DNA of 13,024 nt from contig PJRA01000263.1 of the NCBI GenBank assembly GCA_016987375.1, positions 4,008,937 to 4,021,960 on the forward strand, read 5' to 3'. Position 1 is the first letter of the stretch, and each line of letters opens with the position of its first letter. Positions 1 through 8,624 of the stretch are shown piece after piece. Under the pieces are notes generated by a model, which was not told the origin of the DNA, searched no databases, and saw only the letters and a program-made list of their open reading frames with translations. This stretch comes from Brachionus koreanus. Lineage: Eukaryota > Rotifera > Eurotatoria > Ploima > Brachionidae. Made by a program: the position numbers and the translations under genes.

Positions 1-363
1 TAGATTGTCAACATTAAATTTAAAAATATTTTTAATTTTTTAACTTTTACAAATTTTATGAATCATGATATAAATCATATAAAATTTTAGATAAATTTCA
101 TCATTTATTTATTCAATATTTATTTTCTAATGAGTATTTAAAAAAAATTAAAAAAAAAGTTTAGCCGGTGCCTACACTCGTTGGAATGGAGACTTAGTTT
201 TTTCTTTCAGTCACATGATTTAAAATTTGAAACCATAAAAATAAAGTTAAATGTTAAATATTTTTGATTTAATACTTCTAAATTATTTTTTAAAGTGAAT
301 ATAGAAATTGAAAAAAAACTCATTATGAAAAATTTAAATAAGAGTAAACAATAAAAAAAAGAT
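1..363. other. AT-rich flank, no gene seen
   Basis: Mostly A/T runs with frequent stops in all frames. The exception is a GC-richer patch at about 162-213, which stands out from its surroundings but shows no recognised RNA fold, terminal repeat or protein family. The plus strand there is open for about 35 codons, which is weak evidence of coding because a GC-richer patch has fewer stops by chance. A minus-strand AATAAA (plus TTTATT at 104-109) could serve a leftward transcript, but it lies about 450 nt past the glycosyltransferase stop. Confidence 0.5.
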
Positions 364-525
364 TTATAAATTAGTTGCTATTTTTAGGAAAAAGTCGAAT
401 GGAGTGTTGAATTCTTCTTGGTCAATTTGATTATAGTTATACATGTCTTGATGGATTTGACTGTGATTAAGACTAATAAGAACCAAATTTTTAAGTTGAA
501 TTAAATAAATAACGAGAAAAATCAT
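364..525 (-). CDS. Candidate 53-residue small ORF with signal-like N terminus
   Basis: Not recognised. The frame opens with ATG at 525-523 and ends with TAA at 366-364. The first 18 or so residues (starting MIFLVIYLIQ) are hydrophobic like a signal peptide or anchor; the rest is polar and acidic, with IDQEEFNTPFDFF around residues 34-46. Many codons end in C (CAC, ATC, GAC, AAC, TTC), which is unusual for this AT-rich region and resembles the two solid genes. It lies 32 nt beyond the stop of the glycosyltransferase on the same strand. It could be a small secreted peptide, a terminal exon of something else, or 3' UTR that is open by chance. I found no in-phase donor in the glycosyltransferase last exon that would join it convincingly. 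A hydrophobic start is cheap in AT-rich DNA because Phe, Ile and Leu codons are AT-rich. Confidence 0.3.
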   Translation of the reverse strand: MIFLVIYLIQLKNLVLISLNHSQIHQDMYNYNQIDQEEFNTPFDFFLKIATNL

Positions 526-557
526 TATTGATCACATTATTTTTAGCGATAGAACAG

Positions 558-2253
558 CTAATCAATTTTTCGATTTATTGTGAAATTATATCTATTTATG
601 TAATTAGTTGGCATAGTACCTACATTCACTTCTAACAATGTAAATAAAGGATATTTTTTTTCTGGAGATGTTTTAAGATTCAGTCGATAATAATTAGAAA
701 GTCCGTCTTTTTTCATGCGTTTTATGGTGCTAAATAGAAGATTTTCCCGCACTGGATTACGCTTCGATGCTCCATGATAAGACATCTTAAACAATGCATA
801 GTTAGAATCCGGTCTCCTAATACAAACATCATTAACTATCATTCTAATGCCCAAATCTTTAATAATTATAAACATTGACTAAAATGTTACAAAAAAAATT
901 AATTCAAATTTTACCGTCATCTTCAGCTCCCCAGTTCCAATATTCATTCGAAAACCCATTGATTTTTTCATAGATTTTTGGCTGAAGACTCAATACACCA
1001 CCTACAAGTAGTTCATACAAATTTGGTTTGTAGTAAAATTTTTTCTCAGTACTGTTCATGTGCTCACTCATTTTATGAATCGATAGAGACAAGTGTCTTG
1101 GCATGTCTCTTAGAAAATCAGTTTGATAGCTGTCGCCACATCCATAAATGTTATAGTCACTCTCTGGTATCAAGTCTACATCGTGAAAAATCATGCATTT
1201 TACATTAAGCAAATTTGTGTATGAAATTTTAGAGGCGAACTCATCATTTAGTCCTTTTACTTGATAATTCTTTAATATATGATCAAACGCTGAATTGTAA
1301 AGCCTGCCTTTGTTAAATGAGTCACCGGAATTTGACTGTTCGACAACTAGAATTTTATAGTGCAAAAATTGTCGTTGCAAAAATGGATGCAAATTGGCCA
1401 TCAAATCCATTAGATTTTTTTCTCGATTTAGAAAAGGGATTACAATAATTGTTAGATCACTTTGCTTAGTTTTGATAAATTCAGCAATACCCTTTCTTTT
1501 AGTTTCTGAATAAAAGTTTTCTCTCACAATACCATAAACAAAATTACTAAGCTTTTTAATCAAATAGCTCATATCTTGGTCTGGATTTATTCTGAAATTA
1601 TCCAATATTTTCTTTAAATAATAAAGATACTCATCTTTTGAATGATAATATAAATACTCCTGAAAACACATTGGTGGCTGGTAATATCCTCCATTTTTGA
1701 AATTTTTCGAAAAAGTGCCGATCAAATCCTTCACTGATGCTAACTGATTTACTGTAGATGAATTGCTAAATAAAGAAACGGAATTAAAGCTGCGTTGAAT
1801 TTTTTTGACTGTACAAAATTTTAATTTTTTCAAAAATTGAATCATTTCAGGTGAATCCCGAGACGTCGAAATTTCAGTAAAGTTCAAATCAAAAATGCTT
1901 ACTTCAGTTTCTTTATTTAACTTTTCGAACAAATAGAAATTATAAAAAAGAACATATTTTTCTGAAATGGACTTGGGGAAGTTTGATTTGAAATGTCCAA
2001 AGTCCGATTGGTTGCAAGTAATTGAACTTCGACTGACATTCTGTTTTTTGAGAACATGCTTGTAAAGATTATATGGCTCCTTTTGGACTTCTCTTTTAGC
2101 TGGAGCTCTTGAATTGGATAGCATGAAACTAGATAAAATAATCAGACTGATCAAAACAAGAAAAATTTTTCGTCTATTTAAAATATTTAATCTCAAATAA
2201 AATCTATATGATTTTCTTCTCACCAATTCTAAAAATTTTAGTTGGTATCTCAT
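558..2253 (-). CDS. Beta-1,4-galactosyltransferase family (GT7) enzyme, probably GalNAc-transferring; two exons
   Basis: Exons 2253-915 and 856-558 give 545 residues. ATG at 2253 is the first in frame, with an in-frame TGA just upstream. Seen: short basic cytosolic tail, one signal anchor at about 29-46, a stem with sequons at N72, N81, N124 and N164, then a catalytic domain with GGYYQPP..C (188-196), IPFLNRE (272-278), HPFLQRQ (289-295), FNKGRL (313-318), DVD (358-360), PRH (385-387), VGGV (417-420), WNWGAEDDD (439-447, last D split by the intron), MSYH (471-474) and VNVGT (523-527). Known for the family: a type II Golgi enzyme using UDP-sugar and Mn2+, with the DVD and MxxH residues binding metal. 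C353 and C372 keep the spacing of a family disulfide. The protein is longer than the usual roughly 400 residues because of a long stem and an insertion at about 197-266. L416 takes the place of the Tyr that selects galactose, so GalNAc transfer is inferred. The WGWGG core is altered to WNWGA. All key catalytic residues remain, so it is probably active. Confidence 0.9.
857..914 (-). other. Intron (58 nt) of the glycosyltransferase
   Basis: The donor is G|GTAAAA at 915/914 and the acceptor is AAAG|AT at 857/856, in phase 1. Joining restores the EDDD motif (residues 444-447) and runs directly into the family's C-terminal half. Reading through the intron meets TGA within four codons. A more pyrimidine-rich AG at 880-879 would give a 36-nt intron and a stop after a few residues, so it is a poorer choice. 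Confidence 0.85.
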
Positions 2254-4180
2254 TTTTCAAAAAATATTCTATCTAAAAATAAATTAAAGGTTTATTTCTT
2301 TTATATAAGTGATTTTAAAAAAAAAAAAATGGTCTTCAGCTTAAGGTTTAATTGCATGTTGAAATAACTTTCCATTAACGTCAATTAAATGCTTAAATTT
2401 CAAAACTTTAAAAGTGAATGAAATTATCAGAATTAAAATTAAGATCAGAGTTCTAATATAACATTTAATTTTCTTGTCGAATTTATACCACATTTGGATT
2501 TAAAACCTAAAATTCCTGTGAAGTTTAATTAAAATTTACCCGAATTAAAATTTAATTAAAAAAATAACTTTGTCATATAAAACTTAAGATATACAAAAAT
2601 TTTTAATTAACATTTAGCCATTTAGGATGATAATAAATTGATTGATTTCAAACTTTAATAAGTTCCTTTAAATAATATTTCTATAAAAAATTTTATTATA
2701 ATTTAAAATTTAAATTTGTGGTTAAAAATAATGCTTAAAAAATTAATTTTTAACAATGTTTAAATTTTATTAAAACGTTATTTCGAATTTTTGTTTACCT
2801 TCTAGGCACAGAATTGTTTTTTTTTTACTTTAAAAATTCAAATAATTATTTTAACTATTTTTAAATTGATTTTATCTTAAAATATGGTTTTTTGCGTATT
2901 CTAACAGAGCTTAAATATTTTTTGTAAAAGTCAATTGCAACCGTTATTTAAAAGATTGTCAAATTGAAGAAAAAATTCTTTTTAAATCTAATTCCTAAAA
3001 GCTAAAAAAATATTAGTACAGTTATAAAAACTGTTACATCATTGATTGGATATATTTTGGTAAATATGTCTATTTAACTTGGAAAGCCAAATTTTTTTGT
3101 AAAGTTTAATAGCGAAACTAAGAAATCAAACTTACGCCTTTGGTGACAACTTGTTTTATTAGATATTTTATTGAAGAAAATGTATTTTTACTGATGGTAA
3201 ATATTTGTGTAATTTTTTTTTTCAATTAATTAAAATTTGAAAAAAATTAGAAAAATGATTACATTTTTCAAACAGCAACAAGTATCAAATCTAACAATTA
3301 ATCTTAATTTTGATTTAAAATATTTTTCTAAATTTATGTCTTTTTAAAGCAATGATTAATTATTTTTGATGCTAATTTTTTTAGAAGGTGTACCAATATT
3401 GTTAATTGATGAAATATTAAAAATTTCGGATTTTTTTTTTTAAATAGTTTAACAAACACGCAAGTCTTTTTTCGTCAATTCATTACTTTCGGCTAAAGAA
3501 AAATAAAATTTCTTCAGAAAAAAAAATTCATTATTTTAATTTTTAATAAAGCATTTAAAACCAACTTTGATATCACACATTTAAAAAAAATGAAACTTTT
3601 TTATTATAATTTCAACGGGGAAAATTAAAAATTAAAAAAAAGAATGAAAAAATTTTACTATTTTTGAATTGATTTTCAAGGTGATTGAAATATCTCAAAT
3701 AGTATGTTTATGGATTGATGCATTAAATTAAGTTTTCCAGCTATTTTTAATTTCATATTTTTTAAATTGAATAATTTTTTTTTAGAAATTATTAATTAAA
3801 AAAAACTTAAAAAAATTTAAATATTCAACTCAAAGAATAGAACTTTTAAAATTATTTTTTTTTCTAAATTTACCTAAATAAATTTTCAAATAATTAATCT
3901 TTAAGTAATAAAATTTTGAAAATAAAAATAGCTTACTCACTAATTTTTTTACCAAAAAAAAGCAAAAACTATTTAATAAGACGAAAGTTTAAAATTTTAC
4001 CCACAGGAATATGACATTTAAATTGTTTGTATAGCTAAATAAAATTAAATACACAAAATCTGTATGCTTTCATTAAAAACATTGGCCTAAATTTACCGTT
4101 TGATTTTTTTCAAAGGGATATCTCGAACTTTCAATCAATACATATTACTAGTGAAAACAATTGAACAAGAGCAAATATTT
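2254..4180. other. AT-rich intergenic DNA, no gene seen
   Basis: Long A and T runs with dense stops on both strands. GC-richer spots near 3130-3155 and 3460-3495 are short and show no family motif. A minus-strand GTAAGT near 3135 looks like a donor, but such strings are expected by chance in this length. This is the first part of the roughly 8-kb spacer between the two divergent genes, so promoter or distal control sequence is expected but cannot be pinpointed. Confidence 0.6.
2298..2307 (-). promoter_or_regulatory. Possible TATA box of the glycosyltransferase
   Basis: The minus strand reads TATATAAAAG, about 45-54 nt upstream of the ATG at 2253. A start site some 25-30 nt downstream would leave a 5' UTR of about 15-25 nt. 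TATA-like strings are common by chance at this base composition, so position is the main support. Confidence 0.3.
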
Positions 4181-4181
4181 C

Positions 4182-4615
4182 CTAAATAAGATAATCAAGC
4201 AAAAGATCGCCAAATTTTGGTCTACAGACAATTTGAAAAATTCCATGCAAAGTTTCCTGACTTTTGGTTTATTTATTTTTCATAATTAATTATTCAAATG
4301 TCGAACCATTAGCTTGAATTCTCATTATGATTTTTCGGACCATAGGTATCCACGATCTAAATTTATCATCTCTTATAAATACGGTTTATTCAGTCATAAA
4401 ATTTGGTCAAAATCGTTTAATTTTTTCTTCTTTTTTATTTTTTTTCATTTCCAATCAAAACATTTAATCCCCTTTAAAATTAAAACGATTATTAAACAAA
4501 AGAAATGCAGATGTCATTAGTTTTTCGAGCGGGTTTGTATTTTGAGTGTACAAAACTCTCCAAAAATTCTGACCGACTAATCCTTTGAGCGTTAAGTTTC
4601 ATCAACCAACTTCAA
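4182..4615 (-). other. GC-richer islet with coding-like open blocks, possibly a decayed gene
   Basis: Three minus-strand open blocks occur in a row. The first (4602-4492) is a 36-residue ATG frame with a mixed polar composition (starts MKLNAQRISR). The second, about 4400-4290, includes RSWIPMVRK. The third (4268-4182) includes LHGIFQIVCRPKFGDLL. They are in different frames, are interrupted by AT-rich DNA and match no family I recognise. The plus strand of 4200-4280 is also open. A decayed coding sequence or old repeat is possible, and so is chance. Confidence 0.2.
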
Positions 4616-5440
4616 CTTTAAATATATTTCTTTTTTGTTTGAATAGATAATCTAGTTTAAAATTTCGATTATCAAAAACACCATTTATAAGAAATTTAGC
4701 ATTTAACAATATCATAAATAAAACATCAATGGTCCAAGTTTTTGCTCTTCTAATCTAAGGATTAATTCATATGCAGTAAAGACAATTCTAATAAGTTTTT
4801 GCTAATCTCTTTTATTTTTTCTAATTTAAATCAATAAATTTTGTCAACTTCCTAATTTGATGATACATTTTTTGATAGCAAATTGATTGACGTTTTTTTC
4901 TAGTGATTCTATTCAAACAAAAATTTTGTAAGCTAACCATTTTTGTATAACCTTTAATCAAAAATCGGCCATTTCAGTTATCATTTTCATTTTTTTCAAA
5001 TTATAAAAAATTATCTCTAAATTTGACTAAAAATAAAGTAAAAAATTAGAAAATTTTATTTTCATGATTTTATTTTCAACTTTTAAAAAATATAATTTTT
5101 TATTTTTAGAATTTTCATAAACATGCAGATCTTCAGGATTAATTAAAGCTACTAAATAGACTTATTTTTCATTAGAGATTTATTACCCTGAGTTATTATG
5201 AGTTTAATTATTGTGTCAATTTCTGAAACCCATCAGTCAGCTTTTTTTAGATTTAAAAAAAATGAATTAAGTAATTTTTATGGTGTTTAGGTGATTTATG
5301 TCTTTTTTTGTATGAGCAAATTAGTTTTTAAAAAACAATGAAATAAAGATATAATTTTGCTTTAGATATTTTTGTTTTTTTTTCTATAGAGAATATATCA
5401 CCCATTCGATCTGTGTAGAAATCTTTTTTTTTAATGCTTC
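4616..5440. other. AT-rich intergenic DNA, no gene seen
   Basis: Continuation of the spacer between the two divergent genes. A/T homopolymers and dense stops dominate in every frame, and no RNA gene, repeat array or protein motif was recognised. Confidence 0.6.
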
Positions 5441-5443
5441 AGA

Positions 5444-5524
5444 TTTGAATATGAACCAGCAGTTGTTAAACAAATTCAATTAAGTGAAGCTTTCGGTTTA
5501 AAAAAAGATGATTTAAAAAAATGA
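5444..5524 (+). other. Possible orphan exon or relic, 26 codons
   Basis: An AG at 5441-5442 after a T-rich stretch is followed by 26 open codons ending in TGA. The peptide includes FEYEPAVVKQIQLSEAFGLK, with an amphipathic, protein-like balance of charged and hydrophobic residues that is unusual for this AT-rich spacer. No family was recognised and no partner exon was found. It may be a terminal exon, a pseudogene relic or chance. Confidence 0.2.
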
Positions 5525-5600
5525 TTAATACTCTTAGATTATGAGCCGAGTATTTTTCTTTAAAATAGTTTCCACTTTGAACTACTACAATAATAAATAA

Positions 5601-5642
5601 AATTCTATTAAAAAAATTGTTTCATTTTTTTTTAATAGAATT
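5601..5642. repeat. Perfect 16-bp inverted repeat (hairpin)
   Basis: AATTCTATTAAAAAAA at 5601-5616 is the exact reverse complement of 5627-5642, around a 10-nt loop. It could be a foldback relic or a cruciform. The A/T run makes up part of the match, so significance is moderate. Confidence 0.6.
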
Positions 5643-6024
5643 AATATGTTTCTTTTTAACTTGAAAATTTAATTATAAATTCTTTGCTAGCAAAAAAAAG
5701 AAAGGAATATAAATCAAATTTTTCAAAGATTTTTATTTTTATTACTAGTAATTTATTAACATGATTTGACAAAATAGCTACATTCATTTTAGAGTAATTT
5801 ACAATAGATATTTAAAATCTTGAAAGTTATTATTAGTTATTGAATACCATTTTACATTTTTATCTCATAAATAGATAAAATAAATTTTTAAAATTTAGTT
5901 TTCCAAAAAATTTTCTATTCCAATATTTGTAAAAATAATTTTTCTGCAGTTCATTATATCTGAGTTAAATAAGATTTCGCTTTTGGGACAAAGGTACGCC
6001 AAGTTAATTTGAATATTTATTTTA
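5643..6024. other. AT-rich intergenic DNA, no gene seen
   Basis: A/T-rich sequence without a supported ORF, RNA gene or repeat. A short GC-richer string near 5985-6001 carries no recognisable motif. Confidence 0.6.
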
Positions 6025-6138
6025 CTATAATTTGATTTTACTCAGGATGATTAGATAACAAATTTTTAGAAAAACATTTGTGCAGATTTTAGCTCTAGGC
6101 TCTCGGACTGGATTAAGCACAAGGTCGTTTTTTAGCAT
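6025..6138 (-). other. Possible exon or relic: 37-residue open frame
   Basis: A minus-strand ATG at 6138 opens 37 codons to TAG at 6027-6025. The first 24 residues (start MLKNDLVLNPVREPRAK) use many C- and G-ending codons; the last part becomes Ile/Leu-rich like the background. An AG-ending, pyrimidine-containing stretch upstream (minus strand, near 6160-6155) could be an acceptor. The plus strand is open here too, so strand and reality are uncertain. Confidence 0.2.
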
Positions 6139-6277
6139 AACACGATCTGAGTAGCTATTTTAAAAGCAAGCATAATTTTTCTAACACATTGCATATAATA
6201 TGAGTTAAGATAAAGGGAACCAAGAGTGAATACGGGAAAATTTTTGATTACGTAATTTTGTGTTTAATTTATTTATT

Positions 6278-6373
6278 ATGACAATAAAGTTATTCATAGT
6301 AAATATCTATCTGATTTTACAAATTTTAATTAAATTTTGCTTTACCCATGCAAATGCGAGTCTACTTCAATGA
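6278..6373 (+). other. 31-residue open frame resembling a signal peptide
   Basis: ATG at 6278 opens a frame starting MTIKLFIVNI, with a hydrophobic core to about residue 22 and a small-residue ANA before position 28, like a signal peptidase site. It stops at TGA 6371-6373. An overlapping frame continues as a 78-codon stretch (6337-6573), but that begins at TTG, and its internal ATG gives only a hydrophobic AT-rich product. It could be the first exon of a secreted protein with an unseen donor, or chance. Confidence 0.15.
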
Positions 6374-6573
6374 GAAGCTTGGCTTTAGAACAAAGAATAG
6401 CTTTATCGATAAACATATTTTATTTTAAGCTAAATATTTTGGCTATTTCGTTCTTCTTGAAAATATTTATTATTTTTCTCTTAGTTTTTCCATTTGTGGA
6501 TTATTGTTTAATTTCTTCAATTTATACTTTTATATTTAATTTAAAAATAGGAAATTTAAAACATCTATCCTAG

Positions 6574-7704
6574 TTGATGTTTATCAAAAATTTAAAAGGG
6601 CAATTGGTTGCCTCTCAAGGCTCTCTAAAATCTTGAAATAAAATCAAGATCAATTTATAATGATTAACTTAGCTTTTTATTTGATAATCGTAAAAATTTT
6701 ATCATAAATCTCACTAAAAGCACTTGCTATATTTTTTAAATAATCGATAGTCGATAGGGGCAAAGAAAAGCCGTTTAGCTAGTTAGAAAAAATCAAATTT
6801 TAGGGCTAAAACCAGAAAATAAAGTTGGTCGAGAATCAGAAATTTTAGGGATAATACGAAAAAAATTGATAAAAAAAATATGCTCTAAGAGCCAAGCGTG
6901 GAGTTTTTTTTGTGAGAAGCGGACTCTTTATTAAGTAAAACCATTGCTTTTTTTAAATTAATATTTAGATTTCAACATAAAGAGATAAGAAATTTATTAT
7001 TGTTTAAAAAATTTAGATAAATGATTTTTTTTAAGATATTTTGTTGAGAAAAAAATTTTATTTGAATACTGAATCAAGTATATTTTGATAATCAACTTTT
7101 TTTTTCATAAAAAAAAATCATTCAAATTTATAATCATTTTAAAAAAAATTTTTTTTTTGCTTTAATTAATCTTTAACTTTGTTATGTTCATTAACAACAG
7201 CTTGGTACCAAACAAACAAATTTAATTAATTATTTTTTGTTTAACGCATCAATCATAAAAAAAATTTGATTCTTTTAAATTATTTGTAAATATGATTCAA
7301 GGTTAATAACTTTAGAACAAATATATAAAATAGTTAATTTAAATAATGATTAGATAATCTTTATTTTTTGGATAAAAATGTTTAGGTGTATTATTCATGT
7401 TAAAACCACATTAGGAAAATAAGCTCTTTTGCTAAATTAAAAACAAGTATAAAATCAATTAGCATTTTAGAAATTTTTACAATTGCAAATTAAATACCAC
7501 CAGTTTGTTCTAAATGTAGATAAAAGTATTTCAAAGTTTTGAAAATAAATAAATTCTAGTTTCAATAAATATGTAGAATACTGGCTTGATATTTACAGTT
7601 AATTAGTATAAAGTCAGCCAAGATTCCTATCTGATAATATTCGATTTCGAGAAATTTTGATTAATTTCAAAAAACCGAAAAGTCGATTTCAATTTTGATC
7701 TTAA
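6574..7704. other. AT-rich intergenic DNA with a small tandem repeat
   Basis: No gene is supported. The stretch includes a two-copy degenerate direct repeat at 6795-6864 and GC-richer spots near 6600-6640, 6750-6780 and 6880-6935, none with a recognised motif. Confidence 0.5.
6795..6864. repeat. Two-copy degenerate direct repeat, 45-nt period
   Basis: AAATTTTAGGG occurs at 6795 and again at 6840. Extending each copy to about 25 nt leaves roughly four mismatches. Only two copies are present, so this is a small local duplication rather than an array. Confidence 0.45.
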
Positions 7705-7818
7705 AGATTTTTAGGCCAAGCCGAGCGTATGCATGTAAATCGAGATCCTAACAGCTTAACTGGCTCGAATAACATGTTTACTCAAGGATTAAATTTACAA
7801 TTACTTCACATTATATAA
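7705..7818 (+). other. Possible exon or relic: 37 open codons
   Basis: The frame from AGA 7705 to TAA 7816-7818 reads as a polar, varied peptide (includes GQAERMHVNRDPNSLTGSNN), unlike the Lys/Asn/Phe/Ile-rich translations typical of the spacer. A T-rich stretch ending in AG at 7713-7714 could be an acceptor, and an internal ATG lies at 7729. No family was recognised and there is no partner exon. Confidence 0.25.
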
Positions 7819-8324
7819 TAGCAGCAAAAATAAAAATTATTTTTTTAACTTTATGTGTAGGCAAGCAATTTGTTCAGAGATTTCGAATTTTAACCTTAAT
7901 TATAGAAGTTGATGAATATAAAAAGAAATGCTTTTATTATTCAAAATAGCATATTTAAGTGAAATGTGCCCTATGGCATGGGTTCTTTTTTTGTATTTAA
8001 AAAATTGGATAATTTTCATTTTTATGCAAAATATAAATTGAGATATTCTCTAACTTTAAACTTTTAGCTAATTTTTTTCAAAATAAAATAAAATAGTTTT
8101 TATTCAATTAATATTCGTAATGAATACTTGGAAAGCAGGAAACCTTATGTCAAGTTGGCAATCATTACATCATTATTTCCAATACTTTTAGTTTATGTTT
8201 TTCTAATTTGATTTTATAAAAAGCAGGCATTTCTCAAAAATATAGTTAGAAATGAGTCAAAAATATTTTTTAGATTATTTAATTTTGTAAGTTTATCATT
8301 TTAATTGATTTAAAAAGTCTATCT
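7819..8324. other. AT-rich intergenic DNA, no gene seen
   Basis: Spacer sequence before the foldback element. A 23-codon ATG frame at about 8120-8191 (includes WKAGNLMSSW) is too short to support. Confidence 0.55.
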
Positions 8325-8624
8325 TTAATCAATATCACGACTCTTCACGCTCATCTGGCCGTCTAAAACTAGCACTTACTTATTTGAAATTAAAAAAAAT
8401 TTCTTCTCTTAATTCTGTTATTGATAAAAAAAAACAACATTTTTTTGATTATTTTTTTAAATTTTTTTCTTATTTTCAATCAATTTTTTTAATAAAATTA
8501 TTTTTTAATTAATAACAGAATTTAGGGTAGAAATTTTTTTTTTAATTTCAAATAAGTAAGTGCTAAAATAAAAGGGCTAGTTTTCGACGGCCAAATGAGC
8601 GTGAAGAGCCGTGATATTGATTGA
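8325..8624. mobile_element. MITE-like foldback element with about 100-nt inverted arms
   Basis: The left arm (8325-8425) and right arm (8507-8624) are near-perfect reverse complements around an A/T-rich centre (about 8426-8506). The outer part, CAATATCACG..CTCTTCACGC, has only about three mismatches in 45 nt, and the inner part shares CACTTACTTATTTGAAATT and AATTCTGTTATT. The left arm lacks 14 nt present in the right (near 8563-8576), as if lost by slippage between TAGC repeats. There is no ORF inside, so any movement would depend on an enzyme supplied elsewhere. I could not identify a convincing target-site duplication, and the superfamily is unknown. Confidence 0.75.

Noticed and set aside
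978..1208. 76-codon plus-strand open frame inside the glycosyltransferase
   Set aside because: It lies antisense to the conserved catalytic exon, and its translation shows no family features.
4314..4520. 68-codon plus-strand open frame
   Set aside because: It starts at TTG with no early ATG, and half of it is Phe/Lys runs from T and A homopolymers.
6337..6573. 78-codon plus-strand open frame
   Set aside because: It starts at TTG; from the internal ATG the product is Ile/Phe/Leu-rich, as expected from AT-rich DNA, with no family motif.
7755..7785. tRNA T-arm-like GGCTCGAATAAC string
   Set aside because: No acceptor stem, D-arm or anticodon arm can be paired around it.
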